This document shows positions 9,280 through 16,656 of a DNA stretch of 64,000 bases, in pieces (the stretch's first letter is position 1; the number at the start of each line of letters is the position of its first letter). The position numbers were made by a program, and so were the translations under genes. Source of the stretch: Candidatus Binatia bacterium (GTDB lineage: Bacteria > Desulfobacterota > Binatia > HRBIN30). The notes under the pieces are model-generated. The model worked only from the letters and a program-made list of their open reading frames with translations. It was not told the origin of the DNA and did not search any database. The stretch lies in assembly GCA_026415395.1 (NCBI GenBank), contig JAOAHD010000016.1:124001-188000 (forward strand). The letters are read 5' to 3'.

Positions 9280-9879
9280 TTACTGGGGAGACCCGCCCGC
9301 TCTTGTCGACGAAGAACTCCGCCACAACAGCCAAGCACCGATAACCCCACATAGTCCCGCTAACACCAGACCAATGCCGCCCAGGTGGGGTAACGAGACA
9401 GCAGTGAAGTTGAGAAGATTTTTGCTGCCGATCAACGGAGGCTGGTAGGACATTCCCGGGATCTTGATGGGAGCCGTGGGATCCAAATTGTGGCCATAGT
9501 CGTAGCCCCAAAGGTAGAAATCGACCAGGCCGACCACGCCTAGGAGAGAGAAGGCAACTGCCCACAGAATCGCCAGCGCTTGATTGGGGAGCGCCGCGAC
9601 AACGAACGCCCATCCCGACATGGCGATTACGGCAACCGGCATCCACCGCAGCTCAGGAATTCCAGACGGAACGATGTGCTTCATTCCGATGTAGTGGTTG
9701 AGCCCGTTCACCAAATCGAGCTGGCCGGTGATCCGGTTAATCCAGATGTACATCGAGATGCCCTCGGGGTACTGGGGTGCATAAAGCCGGATACTCCACA
9801 ATGGCACCACGAAGTTCACGAGGGGAAGAAGGCCCGCAAGTAGAAAACACACTCGCGGACCACTGCTCAACCGGTTCAT
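9280..9879 (-). CDS. NosB-like multi-pass membrane protein of clade II nos clusters
   Basis: A 199-residue membrane protein with about four hydrophobic helices (residues 8-28, 78-98, 100-122 and 165-188). The motif L-Y-A-P-Q-Y-P-E-G-I-S-M-Y-I-W close to the first helix, and L-N-H-Y-I-G-M-K beyond it, resemble the small membrane protein found directly after nosZ in class II nos clusters. Its role there is unresolved; electron transfer or assembly has been suggested. ATG 9879 is chosen because it follows a Shine-Dalgarno-like run (GGGGGAGCG). The frame is open much further upstream, but that part is antisense-like noise inside nosZ. It lies 11 bases after the nosZ stop. Confidence 0.75.
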   Translation of the reverse strand: MNRLSSGPRVCFLLAGLLPLVNFVVPLWSIRLYAPQYPEGISMYIWINRITGQLDLVNGLNHYIGMKHIVPSGIPELRWMPVAVIAMSGWAFVVAALPNQALAILWAVAFSLLGVVGLVDFYLWGYDYGHNLDPTAPIKIPGMSYQPPLIGSKNLLNFTAVSLPHLGGIGLVLAGLCGVIGAWLLWRSSSSTRAGGSPQ

Positions 9880-9890
9880 CGCTCCCCCTT

Positions 9891-11882
9891 TCACTTTCCC
9901 GTGCCGTACCTCAAAGGGACATCGGCTGTGGGCGCGGACACCCGCACGTATCCCTGCATCTCTTGGTGTAAGGCTGAGCAGAAATCTGTGCAGTAAAACG
10001 GATACACGCCCACGGCCTTCGGCACCCACTTGAGCGTCCTCGTCTCGCCGGGCATGACCAGCAATTCGGCGTTCTCCGAACCGAAGACTGCGAATCCGTG
10101 TGGGATATCCCAGTCCTGCTCGAGATTCGTGACGTGGAAGTACACCGTATCGCCGAGGCGGATGCCTTCGATGTTGTCTGGGGTGAAGTGACTGCGAATC
10201 GCGGTCAGGTATACATGGACCTCGTTGCCCCGCCGTTCCACTCGGGCTTCTTTTTCGCTCTTCACCGCATCGGGGTGATGATTCTTCTCGATCGGGTAGA
10301 TCTTTGCCACCTTGTCCTTGATCAAGTTCGCTGGTAGCGCCTGCGCGTAGTGCGGTTCGCCGACGGTGGGAAAGTCGAGCAACAATTGCATTTTTTTGCC
10401 CGAGATGTCGTACAGTTGCGCCGACTGCGTGAGCTCTGGCCCGGTCGGTAGGTAGCGATCCTTCGTAATTTTGTTCATGGCCACTAAGTACTTGCCCCAC
10501 GGCTTCTGTGAGTCGCCGCCCGGAATCATTAAGTGGCCAATGGAGTAGTAGGTCGGTACACGGTCCACCACTTGCCAAGTGCCCAGTTGCCACTTGACGA
10601 CTTCGGAGCTGACAAAGCACGACGTGTAGGCAAAACCTTGTCCGTCAAACTCCGTGTGCAATGGCCCAAGGCAGGGCTTCTCGACCTCGCCGGCAATCGT
10701 CGCTTCGTAAGCCAACACAGGGATGCCCGCGACCTCGCCAGCAAATTTCTTCTCCGCAATCGCCTTCTGCATCTTGCTGAAGGAGTGCACAGGAATCACA
10801 GTGGCCAACTTCCCACCGCCGACGATGTATTCCCCCGACGGATCGACATCCACCCCATGAGGGGACTTCGGCGTTGGCAAATAATAGATCACACCTGGGC
10901 AGGCAGCCGCGTCGAGCACCGTCACTTCCCGCTTGACCTCGCTAACCGCGAGGTGACGCTCCTCGTCGTACACGTTGTGATAGTACTCCGCTGGCCACTG
11001 TTCGCCCTTGCCCTCCTTCAAACAATCCTCCGCTCGCCGCCAATTCACGGCTGCAGTAAAGTCTTTGTCGTTTTGCGAGGCACGGATCTCGAGCAGCGTG
11101 TGTGCTTGCTCTGTGTTGTAAGAGGTAAAAAAGCACCAACCGTACGACGGCCCTTTTCCACAGTGGGCCAAGTCGTAGTCGAAGCCCGGAACCAGCAACT
11201 GAAAGGCCAAATTCATCCGGCCGGACTCGGAGTCCACCGCGATAAAGTTCAACGTCCCCTTGAAGTTCTCCTTGTAGCTTTGAATCGGAACGTCGCGCTG
11301 TGGGATGGGCACCGAAAACCGCGTCGCGGAGACGACGTATTTCGTATCCGGCGTGACGAACGGCGAGGCATGGTTGCCCCCGGAGTTGGGAATTTCCAGG
11401 ATCTCTACGGTTTGAAAGGTCCGCAAGTCGGTGCGACCGATGCGAGGCGTGTTGTTGGAATTTCCGAACAACCAACGCCCGTCCGGCACGCCGTTGGTCT
11501 GGGATAATTCGGGGTGGTGATAGTCATCCCAGGGGATGAAGCCATGAGAAGTCATGAGTAACGGCTTCGTCTCCTCGGAAAACCCGTAGCCGTTCTCCGG
11601 ATTTACGGCGAAGACCGGAATCACGCGGAGCAACCTTCCGGACGGTAAACCGTAAACCGCCACCTGACCGGAAAAGCCACCCGACAAGAACGCGTAAAAT
11701 TCATCGTGCTTTCCGGGTGGAACGTAAACCTTCTGGGCCGCATCCTGAGCCATGAATCCCTGGGTCGACACCTGCTGTTTGCAGCTTGTGCCCCCTGAAA
11801 CTGCAAACACTGCTACCAAACCTAAAACGAAAGGCGCAGCTTCCTTTGCCGTCGCACGCTTGGGACACCTCCTACTCCGCAT
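9891..11882 (-). CDS. nosZ: Nitrous oxide reductase NosZ, class II
   Basis: A periplasmic enzyme of about 663 residues reducing N2O to N2. Class II is indicated by a plain Sec-type leader with no twin-Arg motif before the hydrophobic segment F-V-L-G-L-V-A-V-F-A-V-S. The CuZ histidines are visible in D-D-Y-H-H-P-E, G-G-N-H-A-S, E-Q-A-H-T, K-S-P-H-G-V-D-V-D-P and G-P-L-H-T-E-F-D. The C-terminal cupredoxin has the CuA ligands in I-P-H-G-F and Y-C-T-D-F-C-S-A-L-H-Q-E-M. The Trp found between the CuA cysteines of Pseudomonas NosZ is an Asp here. ATG 11882 is preferred; an in-frame TTG at 11903 is possible. The leader ends G-G-T-S-C, a weak lipobox, so lipidation is uncertain. Confidence 0.95.
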   Translation of the reverse strand: MRSRRCPKRATAKEAAPFVLGLVAVFAVSGGTSCKQQVSTQGFMAQDAAQKVYVPPGKHDEFYAFLSGGFSGQVAVYGLPSGRLLRVIPVFAVNPENGYGFSEETKPLLMTSHGFIPWDDYHHPELSQTNGVPDGRWLFGNSNNTPRIGRTDLRTFQTVEILEIPNSGGNHASPFVTPDTKYVVSATRFSVPIPQRDVPIQSYKENFKGTLNFIAVDSESGRMNLAFQLLVPGFDYDLAHCGKGPSYGWCFFTSYNTEQAHTLLEIRASQNDKDFTAAVNWRRAEDCLKEGKGEQWPAEYYHNVYDEERHLAVSEVKREVTVLDAAACPGVIYYLPTPKSPHGVDVDPSGEYIVGGGKLATVIPVHSFSKMQKAIAEKKFAGEVAGIPVLAYEATIAGEVEKPCLGPLHTEFDGQGFAYTSCFVSSEVVKWQLGTWQVVDRVPTYYSIGHLMIPGGDSQKPWGKYLVAMNKITKDRYLPTGPELTQSAQLYDISGKKMQLLLDFPTVGEPHYAQALPANLIKDKVAKIYPIEKNHHPDAVKSEKEARVERRGNEVHVYLTAIRSHFTPDNIEGIRLGDTVYFHVTNLEQDWDIPHGFAVFGSENAELLVMPGETRTLKWVPKAVGVYPFYCTDFCSALHQEMQGYVRVSAPTADVPLRYGTGK

Positions 11883-12164
11883 TACCGCGGCAAGTTGTGG
11901 CAATTTCGATGCCGCCAGGCCGGCTGCGGATCAGTGCCGCAGGGGCGCATCACCTGTTTGCTGAAGGTCCTCACCAGTTCGCAGAACTGCGGAAGGCGCC
12001 GCGCTGATCATCCCAAGTTCGCAACACAGGCACGCGGGCTCGCGCTTCGAACGCGCACACACACCGACGAGCTCCGGCAGCGGAAAAAGAGGCCAGGGGT
12101 GCGGGGCACGACCCGACAAATCAAGTCAGCCGGCTACCCGCAAGCGCGCGAAAAAGGGGCTAGG

Positions 12165-12623
12165 TCAAGAGTCGCCGTCCACCTGGCGGAAATATTCCAA
12201 GATGGCTCGCGCATCTTCTTGCGAAACGTTCTGGAAGGTCATCTGCGTCAGGTAGGTCGCCAGCAGCTCTCTCGCGGCTTCATCCTTTTGAGTCATCTCT
12301 ACCGGATTCAGAATCATGTTCATGATCCACTCCGGTGCTCTTTTCTGCGTGACCCCCTTTAGTGGGGGTCCGACGAAGCGCTCATCGAAACGATGGCAAG
12401 CAGCACATTTTTGCTCGAATATCCCTCTTCCTTTCTCCGCTAAGGCTTTGTCCAAAGGCCCGAGCTGCACATTCTGAACCGGACCAATGCCCTTTCCCGA
12501 GTGGCCCGCAGGGGCGGACACTTGCGCCGCCGATGAAGACCCAGCTTGTGGCTCTTCCGAACGCGAACAACCGCCCACGGCCAGTAACAAGACACCGACG
12601 CTTACTAAGACCGAATAAGGCAT
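12165..12623 (-). CDS. Exported class I c-type cytochrome of the nos cluster
   Basis: A 152-residue protein with a lipoprotein-like leader (L-L-L-A-V-G-G-C at residues 12-19), a Ser/Ala/Gly-rich linker, and one haem c motif C-A-A-C-H near residue 75. An axial Met candidate lies in the Y-L-T-Q-M-T-F region near the end. Its position directly upstream of nosZ on the same strand, and monohaem cytochromes in other class II nos clusters, make an electron donor to NosZ likely. ATG 12623 is chosen because it gives the signal peptide; the frame is open 40 codons further upstream. About 260 bases separate it from nosZ. Confidence 0.85.
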   Translation of the reverse strand: MPYSVLVSVGVLLLAVGGCSRSEEPQAGSSSAAQVSAPAGHSGKGIGPVQNVQLGPLDKALAEKGRGIFEQKCAACHRFDERFVGPPLKGVTQKRAPEWIMNMILNPVEMTQKDEAARELLATYLTQMTFQNVSQEDARAILEYFRQVDGDS

Positions 12624-12848
12624 GATCGTCTTTCCTTTCTCCGAATGCGCTGCCAGAGGTTCTCGAGGGCAGTTGCCCTCCAAAAAGCAACCCGCGTACC
12701 GCGAGAGCAGCATTTCTCCCACAGGGCGATACTCGGAAATCAATTCACGAGCATTGGAAGCTCGAGCGTTTTGCCATGCCTTGCACCTGAGCGTGCCACT
12801 TACCCAGACGCTGCGCCATCCGCTCCCGGAGCGACAGCGTGGCTGGTT

Positions 12849-13598
12849 TCAGGTGCGATTGATCAATGTGGCCGCCACCGCAGCACCAAACCCGTTGTCG
12901 ATGTTTACCACGGTTACCCCAGCGGCACAGGAATTCAGCATTGCGAGCAAAGCTGCGAGCCCGCCGAAGCTCGCGCCGTAGCCGACGCTGGTTGGCACGG
13001 CAATCACCGGCCGATCAACCAAGCCCGCAACGACGCTGGGCAAAGCGCCTTCCATGCCAGCCACGACAATCAGAACCCGTGCGCGACGCAACGCATCCAC
13101 GTGCGCCAACAAGCGATGCAACCCAGCAACCCCCACATCATGAATTCTTTGCACGCGGTTTCCAAAGAACTCGGCGGTGAGAGCAGCTTCTTCGGCCACC
13201 GGCAAATCCGCCGTCCCAGCCGCAACAACAACCACCTGTCCCTTGCTCGTCAGCCGCCGCTTTTTAGGCGCGATTGTCGCAACCCGCCCCAGCGGGTGAT
13301 ACTGCAGGAGGGGCAAGGCCTCTTGTAAAGCGGCGGCTATCGTTGGCTCAACTCGGGTGATCAAGACGCCGTGCCCTTTCGCCTGCAAAGACCGGGCGAT
13401 TTCAACGATGTGCTCTGCCGTCTTTCCTGGGGCAAAGATCACCTCAGGGAGTCCAGTACGCAGAGCCCGGTGATGGTCGACCTTGGCAAATTCCAAATCC
13501 TCAAAGGGAAGCACCTTGAGTCGTTCAAAGGCTTCGCCAGCGCTGACTCGCCCTTCCTGCACATCCTGCAACAGCGCTTTGAGCTGCTTCAATTCCAT
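12849..13598 (-). CDS. larB: LarB, nickel-pincer cofactor biosynthesis carboxylase
   Basis: A 249-residue protein matching LarB, which carboxylates and hydrolyses nicotinic acid adenine dinucleotide to pyridinium-3,5-biscarboxylic acid mononucleotide in synthesis of the lactate racemase nickel cofactor. The C-terminal half has the PurE-like fold: V-V-V-A-A-G-T-A-D-L-P-V-A-E-E-A, then V-V-A-G-M-E-G-A-L-P-S-V-V-A-G-L, P-V-I-A-V-P-T-S-V-G-Y-G and N-I-D-N-G-F-G-A. The start is ATG 13598; the frame is open to 13643, where it would overlap thiL by 4 bases. No larC, larE or larA is in the window, so the pathway is incomplete here. Confidence 0.92.
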   Translation of the reverse strand: MELKQLKALLQDVQEGRVSAGEAFERLKVLPFEDLEFAKVDHHRALRTGLPEVIFAPGKTAEHIVEIARSLQAKGHGVLITRVEPTIAAALQEALPLLQYHPLGRVATIAPKKRRLTSKGQVVVVAAGTADLPVAEEAALTAEFFGNRVQRIHDVGVAGLHRLLAHVDALRRARVLIVVAGMEGALPSVVAGLVDRPVIAVPTSVGYGASFGGLAALLAMLNSCAAGVTVVNIDNGFGAAVAATLINRT

Positions 13599-13639
13599 CG
13601 TCACCAAACCTCGCTCGTGCTCCCACCTTGCCCCAGGAC

Positions 13640-14614
13640 TCAAGGTGAAAAATGGTCGAAGCCAGGACGCTCGAGACGGAATTGCCTACCTCCGGTTCTG
13701 AATCGTACTCTCCGACCGGGGACAACCTCGCCAATGACTCTCACACCTACGGCTTCGCGGCGACTTAACCGTTCGACCTCTGGCATCTTGTGCGGGGGGA
13801 CCGTGAATAACAACTCGTAGTCCTCGCCTCCTGCGAGCGCCAAGCTAACATCCTCACCCATCACCCTCCTGTACGCCCTACTCAACGGCATTGAAGAGAT
13901 TTCTAATCGCGCTCCTACTCCACTCGCGTCGCAAATGTGCTGCAAGTCTTGCACGAGCCCGTCACTGACATCGATCATTGCGGAGACAAGTTTGCGTGCG
14001 ACCAGGAGCCGAGCGAATCGATCGCGCCGCGGCGGCAGTCGCCAACGGTTCCGTAACGATGGCGGGCATGGCTTGCCCGCCTCTAAAAGGCGGACGCACA
14101 ATGCTGCGTCTCCCAAAGTTCCCGTCACCACCACAAGGTCCCCCGGCATCGCACCGCATCGGGTCACCACTTGACGCGGAGCCTCGCCAATCACTGCGAG
14201 CACGAGCGCGAACTCTTCAGCACGGTGCAAGTTCCCTCCGACCACAAATGCTCCCCACTGGCTCGCTTCCCGCGCCAGCGCTAACTCGAGCCGCCGTAGA
14301 TCACAGAGCGCAACATACCTCGGCACCCCGCAGTCAACGAGCACAAAACGCGCTAGCCCGCCCATGGCCGCAATATCGCTTGCGCCGACGCGAAAACTGC
14401 GGCGCCCCAACGCTGACCAGGAAATCCACGGTAGGCGGAAGTGAATGCCCTCGACCTGGCTATCGACAGTGAGTAGCCAATCTTTGCCATCGACGCGCAC
14501 CCGCGCAGCATCGTGCCCCGGGCCGGTAACAACCTTCGCCCCCTGTGGCAAAGAAGGGAGTAAGCGACGAAGGAACGCAAACTCCCCTACACCGGACCTC
14601 ACCGCCGACGACAC
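13640..14614 (-). CDS. thiL: Thiamine-monophosphate kinase
   Basis: A 324-residue ThiL, which phosphorylates thiamine monophosphate to the active diphosphate cofactor. Visible are the acidic ATP/Mg sites: G-P-G-H-D-A-A-R-V, then T-V-D-S-Q-V-E-G-I-H-F, then A-S-D-I-A-A-M-G-G, then M-I-D-V-S-D-G-L-V-Q-D-L and G-E-D-Y-E-L-L-F. The usual G-G-D-T motif reads G-G-N-L-H-R-A-E here, a departure at the third position. The start is a GTG at 14614 or a later GTG, with no clear ribosome site. larB follows within 42 bases or overlaps, suggesting one transcript. Confidence 0.92.
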   Translation of the reverse strand: MSSAVRSGVGEFAFLRRLLPSLPQGAKVVTGPGHDAARVRVDGKDWLLTVDSQVEGIHFRLPWISWSALGRRSFRVGASDIAAMGGLARFVLVDCGVPRYVALCDLRRLELALAREASQWGAFVVGGNLHRAEEFALVLAVIGEAPRQVVTRCGAMPGDLVVVTGTLGDAALCVRLLEAGKPCPPSLRNRWRLPPRRDRFARLLVARKLVSAMIDVSDGLVQDLQHICDASGVGARLEISSMPLSRAYRRVMGEDVSLALAGGEDYELLFTVPPHKMPEVERLSRREAVGVRVIGEVVPGRRVRFRTGGRQFRLERPGFDHFSP

Positions 14615-15001
14615 AGGCCGACACTTTTACCTGAGCCCATCCACGAATACCACCGTGCAGTTCAACGCCCACCGGGAGGAAGCAATGGCCGACGCGCGCC
14701 AACGATCACGAAGGCGAGTTCGCTGTCTCCCCGGCCCACAGCAACAGCTAGCCAACTGCGAACGACGACAGTAGGTGCGCACTCGCCAGGCGTACTCACG
14801 GACGGCGGTTACAGCACCGAGGGAGCATTGTGGCGATGCCAGCCCGACCGGCCGTCCAGCCATCCGTGCGCAACGCTTTCGGAGAGCGCGGCGATCGTTT
14901 TACTTTCCAAAGCGCTTGCCGGATTGCTCCACCGTCGGAGCGCAATGTTCGGTCCCAAACGCACGTTGCGGGGGTCGCCAAAGTCTGCCCTGGAGTGCGC
15001 G
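14615..15001. other. 387-base stretch without a confident gene
   Basis: Between the thiL start and the stop of the small exported gene no protein family was recognised on either strand. On the minus strand one frame is open to 14809 and reads natural-looking protein over its last 66 or so codons (V-I-D-A-H-S-R-A-D-F-G-D-P-R to S-V-L-stop). It has no good start and overlaps the 15002-15391 gene upstream. It could be a decayed or frameshifted gene end, or chance. No hairpin with a T-run was seen. Confidence 0.4.
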
Positions 15002-15391
15002 TCAATTACCCTGTGGTCTTTTGGACCTTTTCTTTTTCCCCTTCGCATTAGCGTCGCCAGGCTTCTTCTCGGCGCTGCTATCAAGACGAGACTCTCCGCC
15101 CCCTCTCCCAGTGAGCTCACTCCTGCTCTCCCTGCGAGACCCGCCCCGCGGCTCACCCTTACGCACCTGGTCCGGCGCCGGGAGGCGACCACTAACCGCA
15201 TGACCGACACCTACGGTTTTCTCTTCTCGCTGAGCCCGGCCACTCGGCTCGTCCGTCCGTACGCGGTTTTGGGGGCGCGCCAAGGGGTCGTTGGGAAAAT
15301 AGTCCGTCCAATCCACGGGCTCCGCCTGCAGCGACTCCATCAAACCCCACCAAAGTGAGAAAATCACTACCCAAAATACGCTGGCACGCAT
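15002..15391 (-). CDS. Small exported hypothetical protein with basic tail
   Basis: A 129-residue protein of unknown function. Residues 1-22 form a signal peptide or membrane anchor (M-R-A-S-V-F-W-V-V-I-F-S-L-W-W-G-L-M-E-S-L-Q-A-E). The mature part opens P-V-D-W-T-D-Y-F-P-N-D-P-L-A-R-P and then becomes Arg/Glu/Gly/Ser-rich low-complexity sequence, ending in a Lys/Arg block. It does not match a family I know. It is divergent from the chemosensory operon, with about 230 bases between the two starts. Confidence 0.5.
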   Translation of the reverse strand: MRASVFWVVIFSLWWGLMESLQAEPVDWTDYFPNDPLARPQNRVRTDEPSGRAQREEKTVGVGHAVSGRLPAPDQVRKGEPRGGSRRESRSELTGRGGGESRLDSSAEKKPGDANAKGKKKRSKRPQGN

Positions 15392-15572
15392 AGCCAAGCG
15401 AACCAGCAAACACCGTGCTGCACCAGAAATATAAAGGGAACGCGCGAAAATCCTACAAATTTGTCCGATCCCTTCGAGTTTTTGTGCCACCAAACGAACA
15501 CTGCGCCAACAGAGTGGCAGCACGAATTGGATAGGCTCCCGCCTCCCTTGCGTTCGCTACGCACCTTCCACC

Positions 15573-15588
15573 TGGCACAGCTTCTGCT
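15573..15588 (+). promoter_or_regulatory. Candidate sigma-54 promoter of the chemosensory operon
   Basis: TGGCAC, five bases, then CTGCT at 15573-15588. This matches the -24 GG and -12 GC elements with the required 10-base spacing, though the -12 box has C for T. It would start RNA near 15600, just before the AGGAGGG ribosome site at 15607-15613. No activator-binding site was recognised, so this is a candidate only. Confidence 0.35.
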
Positions 15589-15619
15589 GAAAAGCCGCCG
15601 GCACTCAGGAGGGCTTGTT

Positions 15620-16630
15620 GTGGATCATCGGCAAATCACACAGACAATGACTGGTCGGGTTCTGGTCTTTCGGGTGGACGATGGCCGCTTCTGCATCCAT
15701 GCGGACTGGGTAGATGCAATTTATCCCCGCAAGGAAGTCACCTTACACACCCTCAAGGGAGCGGATGGATCCGTTCAGCAGTTCATCATTCATCGCGGAC
15801 AGCCAGCATGGGTGATGGACCTGCGGCAGGCATTCGGTCTCGACGAGGTCCTCGGCATTGCCGAACGGCCTGCGTTTGCGGTGGTGCGATCGGGCTCCGC
15901 ATTTCTCGCTGTCCGGGTAGATGAATTCACTGGCGTGCGGGAGCTTGACCTGACCGAGCGCTCTCCCGTGGCTAGTGCAGTGGTGCGGGACGGGGGCCAA
16001 CCGGTCGGTCACTTGGTGGAATTCGATGGCGAACTGCATGTTTTGCTGGACCCGAACCGCATCCTAAGCAACACGCTGAGGGACGCCCTGGATCCGCTCC
16101 TCGAGGAAGCGCTCGCCTTTCGTGACCGTCAGGCCAAACTCGAACGGCTGGTTCCCGAACTCCGGCGCCATTGTACTCCAAGCGGGCTCAAAGCTTACGC
16201 CCGCCTTACGCGACGGAATGGACTGGCCCGCGCATCTTCAGCCGCACGTACCGTGCTTGCGATTTTCGAGCAGCCACCCGCCTTCAACGGCGGCGTCGAA
16301 GGCAACCTTGGCGGGGACAAACTGCTGCGAGATCTTCTGGCTCTCGTCGCAGCACATCAGTCGGGAACCATCCGGATTCAAAGCCACCAAGGGTCCGGAT
16401 CGATCTTCCTCCATGGGGGCGACATCTTCGATGCCGAGTTTGGGCAAGACCGAGGCCACGCGGCGCTCAAAGAGCTGCTGGCGCTGCGCGAAGGTACTTA
16501 CAGCTTTGACAGCAGTGCGGCCCCTCCCACCACCCGTCGCATCCCGGACTCTCCAGCATGGGTTCTCACTGAGATCGTCGAGCAACTCACCGAGGAGCGC
16601 CGTGTGAAGCATCTCCGTGATGCAAACTGA
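15620..16630 (+). CDS. CheW-domain adaptor fused to DUF4388
   Basis: A 336-residue cytoplasmic protein. Residues about 10-150 resemble a CheW domain (V-L-V-F-R-V-D-D-G-R-F-C-I-H, then I-I-H-R-G-Q-P-A-W-V-M-D-L-R). Residues about 225-310 match DUF4388 (G-N-L-G-G-D-K-L-L-R-D-L-L-A-L, then G-S-G-S-I-F-L-H-G-G-D-I-F-D-A, A-L-K-E-L-L-A-L-R-E-G-T-Y-S-F), a module common in deltaproteobacterial and cyanobacterial signalling proteins. GTG 15620 is preferred since AGGAGGG stands six bases before it; the frame is open to 15461 without such a site, and ATG 15647 is another option. It is the first gene of a seven-gene operon and probably links receptor and kinase or relays output. Confidence 0.78.
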   Translation: MDHRQITQTMTGRVLVFRVDDGRFCIHADWVDAIYPRKEVTLHTLKGADGSVQQFIIHRGQPAWVMDLRQAFGLDEVLGIAERPAFAVVRSGSAFLAVRVDEFTGVRELDLTERSPVASAVVRDGGQPVGHLVEFDGELHVLLDPNRILSNTLRDALDPLLEEALAFRDRQAKLERLVPELRRHCTPSGLKAYARLTRRNGLARASSAARTVLAIFEQPPAFNGGVEGNLGGDKLLRDLLALVAAHQSGTIRIQSHQGSGSIFLHGGDIFDAEFGQDRGHAALKELLALREGTYSFDSSAAPPTTRRIPDSPAWVLTEIVEQLTEERRVKHLRDAN

Positions 16631-16656
16631 TCGACAACCGAAGGGGAGCGAAGTGA

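Noticed and set aside
9880-10620. Upstream extension of the NosB-like frame (446 codons in all)
   Set aside because: The extension lies within nosZ in another frame and has unnatural composition; ATG 9879 with its ribosome site and first membrane helix is the real start.
12737-12743. TTGAT half-site upstream of the nos cytochrome (possible FNR/DNR box)
   Set aside because: Only one half of the TTGAT-N4-ATCAA palindrome is present; the second half is missing, so an FNR-type site is not supported.
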